Assembly: GCA_020442505.1 (NCBI GenBank)
Contig: JAGRJZ010000022.1
Coordinates: 1-11,763, forward strand
Direction: 5' to 3'
DNA: 11,763 nucleotides
From: Alphaproteobacteria bacterium
GTDB taxonomy: Bacteria > Pseudomonadota > Alphaproteobacteria > Micavibrionales > Micavibrionaceae
Shown here: piece by piece, positions 1-4,605 of the stretch
Numbering within the stretch: position 1 is the first letter of the stretch
How the letters are laid out: each line of letters starts with the position of its first letter
Made by a program: the position numbers and the translations under genes
The notes under the pieces: generated by a model
What the model saw: only the letters and a program-made list of their open reading frames with translations
Database searches by the model: none
What the model was told of the DNA's origin: nothing

Positions 1-37
1 ATCTATCTTTAGTTAGAACTCTCAATGCTTGTTCCAT
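1..37 (-). CDS. N-terminal fragment of a third coupled ORF, possibly a recombinase
   Basis: An ATG at 37-35 opens a frame that runs off the left edge of the window. The 12 visible residues are MEQALRVLTKDR. The start lies inside the preceding 27-codon ORF, in another frame, and follows a CCAGG that could act as a weak ribosome binding site, so translational coupling is plausible. In alphaproteobacterial cassettes with a small protein and a DUF2924 protein, the next gene is usually a large serine recombinase; that is the only reason for the suggested product. Twelve residues cannot prove a family, and this could also be a chance ATG. It needs the sequence beyond base 1. Confidence 0.3.
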   Translation of the reverse strand, partial: MEQALRVLTKDR

Positions 38-105
38 ACCTGGAGTAGCTCTTTGGTCTCCATCGCTTCCAGCGCGGCATACTCTTTTAATATGTCTATT
101 TTCAT
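22..105 (-). CDS. 27-codon ORF resembling the N-terminus of DUF2924 proteins, probably a truncated remnant
   Basis: The ATG at 105-103 overlaps the stop of the upstream 75-codon gene as ATGA, and an AAGGGG lies a few bases upstream, so it is well placed for coupled translation. The peptide begins MKIDILKEYAALEAMETKEL and continues LQVWNKH before a TGA. The spacing of AALE, M, EL and W matches my recollection of the first helix pair of DUF2924 proteins, which are normally well over 100 residues and sit upstream of serine recombinases in alphaproteobacterial mobile elements. If so, nearly all of the domain is missing while the overlaps on both sides are kept, which suggests deletion or a frameshift. 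A genuine mini-gene or leader peptide is the alternative. The overlap architecture is seen; the family link is inference from a short match. Confidence 0.5.
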   Translation of the reverse strand: MKIDILKEYAALEAMETKELLQVWNKH

Positions 106-329
106 TGTTTTGCCCCTTTCTCCGCTCTCACTTGTGTGGGTTTGCGGCTGGGACATGAATGCTTCGAAGCGGAGGGAAGTCCAGTCAAACTTCTCTCATT
201 TTGCGAGCTATTTAATTGATTATGCTGGTAAATCTGGTGGCGCACAATCGCACCTGCCAGGATCGTGATGATCTCGGCATAACGCTCTAAACCCGTCATG
301 TCATCTGGATTGCGTACGGTGTAATCCAT
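102..329 (-). CDS. Small hypothetical protein (75 aa), first gene of a recombinase-type mini-cassette
   Basis: The ATG at 329-327 has a perfect AAGGAGG at 345-339, 9 nt upstream, one of the best ribosome binding sites in the window. The stop overlaps the next ATG as ATGA. The N-terminal part (GLERYAEIITILAGAIVRHQ, about residues 13-32) looks like an amphipathic helix; the C-terminal half is polar, basic and low in complexity (SSQNERSLTG, then several K/R/S/P). Small proteins with a similar LxRxAEILAxxxxR start precede DUF2924 and recombinase genes in alphaproteobacterial mobile elements, from memory. No function is known to me. G+C is about 38% over 181-240, well below the core genes. A 79-codon plus-strand frame at 29-268 overlaps it but lacks a comparable start signal. 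Confidence 0.65.
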   Translation of the reverse strand: MDYTVRNPDDMTGLERYAEIITILAGAIVRHQIYQHNQLNSSQNERSLTGLPSASKHSCPSRKPTQVRAEKGAKQ

Positions 330-330
330 A

Positions 331-361
331 GAGAAGAACCTCCTTCAAATTTGTTCTTCTC
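331..361 (-). promoter_or_regulatory. Hairpin presenting the Shine-Dalgarno in its loop
   Basis: GAGAAGAAC at 331-339 and GTTCTTCTC at 353-361 are perfect 9-bp inverted repeats. On the minus-strand transcript they form a hairpin with a 13-nt loop (352-340) that holds GAAGGAG. The stem ends one nucleotide before the ATG at 329. The start site of the 75-codon gene is therefore embedded in a defined structure with the SD exposed in the loop. The repeat is seen directly; a role in translation control is inference. Confidence 0.6.
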
Positions 362-623
362 CTCTGGTTTGCCGTCACCCTTCAAAACGACGACGACGAA
401 ATAAAAAAAGTTCGAAAGATTGTTCGAGTGCATCATTTGAAACTTGCAAACCGTGTTTTTCGGAAGTCCTTCTAAATCAATGGTTTGCCATGACCACTAA
501 ATTCGCGTTTAGTAGGCAGAGGCCGTGAGAGAATGTGAGATTTGAGAGAGAATTTCGGCTGAATTGGCGTTCTAAAAGTACGCTGGCGAAATGCAAAACG
601 GCGCGAACATTGGGCTTTTGTGC
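362..623. other. A+T-rich region without a gene, containing short repeats
   Basis: No credible coding frame is seen between the 75-codon gene and the tRNA-Tyr terminator. The longer frames crossing it also read through the tRNA or rlmB and are not genes. It holds GGTTTGC at 366-372 and 482-488 with the inverse GCAAACC at 446-452; GTTCGA at 410-415 and 422-427; and a dyad of 6-bp arms, ACTAAA at 496-501 and TTTAGT at 508-513. The promoter of the small cassette should lie here on the minus strand, but no good -35/-10 pair was found. Confidence 0.5.
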
Positions 624-652
624 AAAGAAAAACCCGCCAATCGGGGCGGGTT
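624..652 (-). terminator. Rho-independent terminator of tRNA-Tyr
   Basis: AACCCGCC at 631-638 and GGCGGGTT at 645-652 form an 8-bp stem with a 6-nt loop. On the minus strand it is followed by TTTTTCTTTG (to 624). It begins 11 nt beyond the CCA end of the tRNA, so the tRNA is transcribed alone rather than with further tRNAs or tuf. Confidence 0.85.
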
Positions 653-662
653 GTAGAATAAA

Positions 663-748
663 TGGTGGAGGAGGATGGATTTGAACCACCGTAGACCGAA
701 GTCGCCTGATTTACAGTCAGGTGCAATTGACCGCTCTGCCACTCCTCC
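663..748 (-). tRNA. tRNA-Tyr (anticodon GTA)
   Basis: The minus-strand gene is 86 nt including an encoded CCA (665-663). The acceptor arms GGAGGAG (748-742) and CTCCTCC (673-667) pair fully, with A as discriminator base. The anticodon arm is CTGACTGTAAATCAG, placing GTA in the loop. A long variable arm (about 15 nt) makes it a class II tRNA, as expected for bacterial tRNA-Tyr. The T arm has GGTGG / TTCAAAT / CCATC. In many alphaproteobacteria, from memory, this tRNA is divergent from rlmB and followed by tRNA-Gly and tuf. Here it is followed by a terminator and an accessory stretch, so its 3' end may be an integration site. Confidence 0.97.
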
Positions 749-783
749 GCCGTCGAGGGCTGGAACCCATCGACAGTGGAGCG

Positions 784-813
784 TAAGAAAAAGCTTTTTG
801 CTTCTTTTGTCAA
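784..813 (-). promoter_or_regulatory. Promoter of tRNA-Tyr
   Basis: A consensus -35 TTGACA lies on the minus strand at 813-808. The best -10 is TTCTTA at 789-784 with an 18-nt spacer, a poor match, so the exact -10 is uncertain. The predicted start near 777 leaves a leader of about 28 nt before the tRNA. The spacer contains the 12-bp palindrome AAAAAGCTTTTT (788-799). Confidence 0.5.
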
Positions 814-821
814 GTGTGCAA

Positions 822-827
822 TAGATA
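822..827 (+). promoter_or_regulatory. Possible -10 element of rlmB, placing the transcript start at the ATG
   Basis: TAGATA at 822-827 matches TATAAT at five of six positions, and +1 would fall at about 834, the A of the rlmB start codon. No Shine-Dalgarno is visible before that ATG. The -35 is weak (TTGCTT at 798-803, 18-nt spacer). This would give a leaderless mRNA, but the support is only positional. Confidence 0.3.
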
Positions 828-833
828 AAACCC

Positions 834-1694
834 ATGAAAAAACACATGCCACGCAAACGAACGCTCGAAAAAAAGCCCGCCGCGCCGGGTTCTTCCGTTG
901 CTGCGCGTCTTCGGATAAACAATCCGCTTTGGGGTGTGCACGCCGTGGAGGCGGCATGGCGGAATCCCGCGCGCACGGTGCATGCCCTGTACGCGACCTC
1001 GCAGGGGTTGGAAGAATTGAATAAAGCGCTTTCCCGTGCGGGGAGCGCTGCGCTGTCTTTTTCGTCGGCCGGGGTTCCTCAGGCGAAAGGCGGCGGGCCG
1101 CGCATCGTGTGCGTGGACCGGGCCGGGCTCGACCGGACTTTGCCGCGGGGCGCCGTGCATCAGGGAATCGCGCTGGATTGTGATCCTCTGGAGGATGTTT
1201 TTCTGAGGGATCTCGTTATCGCGGCGGCTCACCGGCCGCGGGCTGTTTTCCTGATGCTCGACCAGGTGACCGATCCGCACAATGTCGGCGCGATTTTGCG
1301 GAGCGCATGCGCGTTCGGCGCAAGCGGGGTGATCATGCAGAAAAGACATGCCCCCGATTTGACCGGTTCAGCGGGCGGTCTTTTGGCCAAAACGGCTTGC
1401 GGAGCCGTGGAGCATGTTCCCGTCGTTTATGAAACGAATCTGACCCGAGCTCTGGAAACGTTGCAGGAAGCTGGATTTTTTGCGATCGGTCTGGATGAGC
1501 GCGGCGAAGACATTGCGACCTGCGCGGTGCCGGATCGCTGCGTCCTGGTCCTCGGCGCCGAAGGGCCGGGGTTGCGGCGGCTGATAAAGGAGCAGTGCGA
1601 TACGCTTGCGCGCTTGCCGATGAAGGGCCCGATGCCAAGCATCAACGTTTCCAATGCGGCGGCGGTGGCGCTTTACGCGTTGGCGGGGAAATAG
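834..1694 (+). CDS. rlmB: RlmB-like 23S rRNA 2'-O-methyltransferase (SpoU/TrmH family)
   Basis: The 286-aa protein should methylate a ribose in 23S rRNA (Gm2251 in E. coli) using S-adenosylmethionine, in the cytoplasm. A basic tail (residues 1-26) precedes the L30e-like substrate-binding domain (about 30-115, opening with PLWGVHAVEAAW). The SpoU domain follows. Its three SAM-knot motifs are intact: LDQVTDPHNVGAILRSA (142-158, with N150 and R156), LVLGAEGPGLRRL (238-250, with E243) and LPMKGPMPSINVSNAAAVAL (261-280). Knotted dimers are the rule for the family. It is divergent from tRNA-Tyr, the usual alphaproteobacterial position. The start lacks an SD; the next ATG at 846 would cost four residues. 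The phosphatase gene starts 3 nt after its stop, so the two are probably cotranscribed. Family assignment is firm; the exact target nucleotide is inferred. Confidence 0.9.
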   Translation: MKKHMPRKRTLEKKPAAPGSSVAARLRINNPLWGVHAVEAAWRNPARTVHALYATSQGLEELNKALSRAGSAALSFSSAGVPQAKGGGPRIVCVDRAGLDRTLPRGAVHQGIALDCDPLEDVFLRDLVIAAAHRPRAVFLMLDQVTDPHNVGAILRSACAFGASGVIMQKRHAPDLTGSAGGLLAKTACGAVEHVPVVYETNLTRALETLQEAGFFAIGLDERGEDIATCAVPDRCVLVLGAEGPGLRRLIKEQCDTLARLPMKGPMPSINVSNAAAVALYALAGK

Positions 1695-1697
1695 AGG

Positions 1698-2237
1698 ATG
1701 GAAGAATTTTTCTTTATTCGCCACGGCGAAACCGATTGGAACAGGGAAGGGCGCTGGCAGGGGACGATCGACACGGATTTGAACGAAACAGGACGTACCC
1801 AGGCACAAGCCGCCGTTCCAGCGCTTCTAGATCGAGGGATTTCTCGTATCATTACTTCGCCTTTGAAGCGGTGTCTTCAGACGACCGAGATTATCAACTA
1901 TGCTCTCATGCTCCCGGTTCATCAGGACAAAGATTTACGGGAGCGGACCTTCGGAAGACTGAACGGCGGTAAGGTGGGAGAGATCGGCGATATTGAGCAA
2001 CAAGATCATGAGGCCAACGGGATTGAATATTTCTCGACGGTCGTGCGGCGGGCTACACGTACGATTGAATCATCGCTTGTCCGGTATCCGGACCAGAGAA
2101 TTTTATTCGTTTCTCACGGCGGGGTGTTTCGTGCGATCCACAGCCATTTTTGTGGGGAGGATATGAAATCCGCTAATGCCGTGCCATACCATTTTGTCCG
2201 GGAAAACGGGATTTGGACGGCACAAGCTGTTGCGTGA
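1698..2237 (+). CDS. Histidine phosphatase family protein (phosphoglycerate mutase-like)
   Basis: This 179-aa protein belongs to the histidine phosphatase superfamily, whose members form a phosphohistidine intermediate. The core is complete: RHG at residues 8-10 with nucleophile H9, SPLKR at 54-58 with the phosphate-binding R58, the acid/base E82 in LRERTFG, and SHGG with H140. The length and ordinary RHGET motif fit the GpmB/CobC-like phosphatases rather than the longer dPGM mutases, so the substrate cannot be named. There is no signal peptide; it should be cytoplasmic. The ATG lies 3 nt after the rlmB stop and a GAGG overlaps the junction, so it is likely translated from the same mRNA. G+C (about 50% over 1981-2040) is somewhat lower than rlmB. 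The 48 nt to the convergent ABC gene hold no clear terminator. Confidence 0.88.
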   Translation: MEEFFFIRHGETDWNREGRWQGTIDTDLNETGRTQAQAAVPALLDRGISRIITSPLKRCLQTTEIINYALMLPVHQDKDLRERTFGRLNGGKVGEIGDIEQQDHEANGIEYFSTVVRRATRTIESSLVRYPDQRILFVSHGGVFRAIHSHFCGEDMKSANAVPYHFVRENGIWTAQAVA

Positions 2238-2285
2238 AGATCGTGTTTCTTTGGCCTTTCGTTTCCAGTAGATATCTTTGTGTTC

Positions 2286-4529
2286 CTATATGTCCGTCTG
2301 CTCGGCCGGGGTGCCGTAGGAGCGCGCCTGGAGTTTTTTGATGATTTGATCCTTTGGGCCGAAATCGACGACGCGGCCCCGGTCTATCAGCAAGATCTTG
2401 TCCACCAGCGCCAGCATAGGACCTTTATGCGTGATGAGGATCGTTGTTTTTTCTTCGCACAGCGTTTGCAGGCGGGTCATCAGGCGCCGCTCCGATGCGG
2501 GGTCCATGGCGGCCGTCGGCTCGTCCAAAATCATCACGGGCGGGTCGTAGAGCAGTGCCCGGGCGATCGCAACGGCTTGCCGTTGTCCGCCGGAGAGGGC
2601 CTCCCCGCGTTCGCCGACCGGAGTGTCGAGCCCGGCCTGTGAGTCACGTAAAAACGTCATGACTCCGGCCGTGTCCGCCGCCCGGATAACGGCGCGCTCC
2701 GGCGCCATTTCGTGCCCCATGGTGATGTTTTCGCGTACCGACCCGTAGAAAAGCTGTGGGCTTTGTTGGACCGTACCGACCGCACGGCGTAAATCTCCGG
2801 GGTCGATCTGGCGGACGTCGGTGCCGTCGATCTGGACGGAGCCGCTTTCCGGTTGGTACAGATTGAGCAACAATCGTTCGATCGTCGTTTTACCGGAGCC
2901 AACCGCCCCGATAATCCCGATTTTTTCGCCCGGTTCGATGGTGAAGCTGACATGGTTCAGAGCCGGGACCGTTTGGCCGGGATAGTGGAACAGAACGTCC
3001 TGGAACGTGACATGGCCGGTTACGGCGGGCTTGGAGATAAAATGTTTTCCGGCGGGGCGCTCGACGGGCTTTTTCATCATATCGTCCAACTGCGCCAGCG
3101 CTTCGCGCGATTGGTTGAAACGGGTCAGGAGCCCCGCAAGCTGAGCCAGAGGCGCCATGGCGCGCCCGGTCAGAATGACGCAGGCGATCAGGGCGCCCAT
3201 CGTGATCGCGCCGCTCGCGATCATGTAAACGCCGACGATGACGACGACGACTGTGGTTATCTGCTGGATAAAAACCGCCCAGTTCAGGGCAAAGGCAGAC
3301 AAACGTCGTGATTTAACGGCTGTGCGGGACGCTTTTTCGGTCAGCTCTTCCCAGCGGCGTTGCGTATGACCTTCGGCGGCCTGGATCTTGATGGTCTCCA
3401 GACCCGAAATCGTCTCAAACAACAAGGCGTTTTTCAGCGCGTTCTCCATCAGAGAGGCGCGGACGATTTTCTGCATCGGGCCTTGTAACAGCCAGCCCGT
3501 GAAGACGACCACCGGAATGGCCACGAGCGGCACAAGGGCAAGCGGACCTGCGATAACGGCGATGATCGCGACGAACAACAGGATGAAAGGCAGATCCACC
3601 AACGCCGTCATCGTCGCGGAGGTAAAGAAATCCCGCAAGGATTCGAATTCCCGCATATGATTGGCCAACATGCCGGCGCTTGCGGGGCGGGCCGTCATGG
3701 TCATGCCCATCATCTGTTCGAACAGGCGAGCGGAAATTTTAACGTCTGCCTTGCGGCCGGCATAATCCAGGAAATGGGCGCGCAGGTTTTTCAGAATAAA
3801 ATCGAAGATAAAGACCGTTACAACCCCTGCCGCCAGAACCCAGAGTGTTTCGAACGCGCTGTTCGGGACGACACGGTCGTAAACATTCATGAGAAACAGA
3901 GAGCTGGCCAGCGCGAATAAATTAATCATCACGGCGGCGAGAACGACTTCCTGGTAAATGCGGGTGTTTTCCTGTAAGGCGCCCCAAAACCAGTCCCGTG
4001 CCGTGTCGATCCGGGCGGGGCCCGCACGGTCGTCGTTGCGCGCCACGGGACGCAGGAAAAAGGCATAGCCGGCGTAAAGCGGTGCGAGCTCAGCAAGGGA
4101 CAAGCGTTTTTTTTCGTCCGGGGTCTCGGGAAACTGCACCGCGTAGAGTACCTCGCCTCCCTTTTTTCTGCTGTGCCCGGTTTTCCAGAGAATGCAGGCC
4201 CCGCCGTTTTTAAGAACCAAAAGACAGGGAAGAGTCGGCAGGCTCGTCAGCGCAGATAACGGCCGTTCCACAAGCGTTGCGTGAAGGTCTGCTCGCTCCG
4301 CCGCCCGGATGAACAATGCGGGCGTTATCCCGCCGGCGGGAATCGGTAATCCCGCGGTCAGGGAGGAAACGCTGGTACGGCGCCCGTAATGCCCCGCGAT
4401 CAGACGCAGAGACTCTAGCAGCGGGGAGTCAAGCCCCACGCGCCCGGCCTCCAGCGGCCAGCGATCTCGAACGGGATCGTCCGCAGGTGGATCGGAATCA
4501 TGTGTGGCGGTCGTATCAGTCACGGACAA
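2286..4529 (-). CDS. Type I secretion permease/ATPase with a degenerate C39-like domain (LapB type)
   Basis: A 747-aa ABC exporter half-transporter that would power secretion of RTX-type or adhesin proteins from cytoplasm to outside with a membrane fusion protein and TolC. Residues about 30-160 are a C39-peptidase-like domain with no cysteine at the catalytic position (DSPLLESLRLIAGHYG), so it should bind substrate without cutting it, as in HlyB and LapB. Six membrane segments lie at roughly 193-458. The nucleotide-binding domain is complete: Walker A GAVGSGKT (541-548), Q-loop near 588, signature LSGGQRQ (645-651), Walker B VMILDEPT (665-672) and H701. The start is TTG at 4529, or GTG at 4523 with GGGG 9 nt upstream; no ATG is available and an in-frame stop lies just upstream. 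It follows thrS by 76 nt on the same strand. No HlyD, TolC or substrate gene is in view. Confidence 0.9.
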   Translation of the reverse strand: MSVTDTTATHDSDPPADDPVRDRWPLEAGRVGLDSPLLESLRLIAGHYGRRTSVSSLTAGLPIPAGGITPALFIRAAERADLHATLVERPLSALTSLPTLPCLLVLKNGGACILWKTGHSRKKGGEVLYAVQFPETPDEKKRLSLAELAPLYAGYAFFLRPVARNDDRAGPARIDTARDWFWGALQENTRIYQEVVLAAVMINLFALASSLFLMNVYDRVVPNSAFETLWVLAAGVVTVFIFDFILKNLRAHFLDYAGRKADVKISARLFEQMMGMTMTARPASAGMLANHMREFESLRDFFTSATMTALVDLPFILLFVAIIAVIAGPLALVPLVAIPVVVFTGWLLQGPMQKIVRASLMENALKNALLFETISGLETIKIQAAEGHTQRRWEELTEKASRTAVKSRRLSAFALNWAVFIQQITTVVVVIVGVYMIASGAITMGALIACVILTGRAMAPLAQLAGLLTRFNQSREALAQLDDMMKKPVERPAGKHFISKPAVTGHVTFQDVLFHYPGQTVPALNHVSFTIEPGEKIGIIGAVGSGKTTIERLLLNLYQPESGSVQIDGTDVRQIDPGDLRRAVGTVQQSPQLFYGSVRENITMGHEMAPERAVIRAADTAGVMTFLRDSQAGLDTPVGERGEALSGGQRQAVAIARALLYDPPVMILDEPTAAMDPASERRLMTRLQTLCEEKTTILITHKGPMLALVDKILLIDRGRVVDFGPKDQIIKKLQARSYGTPAEQTDI

Positions 4530-4605
4530 AAGCCCCGGTCTGGTCTTTGTTTATCGTTCTCAACACCTTATCGCCGTTCCGGTTAACAATTCGTGTAGGG
4601 CGTTT

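Noticed and set aside
29..268. A 79-codon plus-strand frame
   Set aside because: It overlaps two minus-strand genes that have a perfect SD and an ATGA overlap; the plus-strand frame has neither.
1..660. A copy of the tRNA-Tyr 3' end as an attachment-site repeat
   Set aside because: I searched by eye for the T-arm/acceptor sequence in this stretch and found none; any partner site must be outside the window.
472..976. Minus-strand frames of 134-161 codons across the tRNA-Tyr region
   Set aside because: They read straight through the tRNA and its terminator and into rlmB on the other strand, and no Shine-Dalgarno was seen.
2238..2285. Bidirectional terminator between the phosphatase and the ABC transporter
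   Set aside because: Only the short palindrome AGATATCT is present; there is no stem with a T-run.
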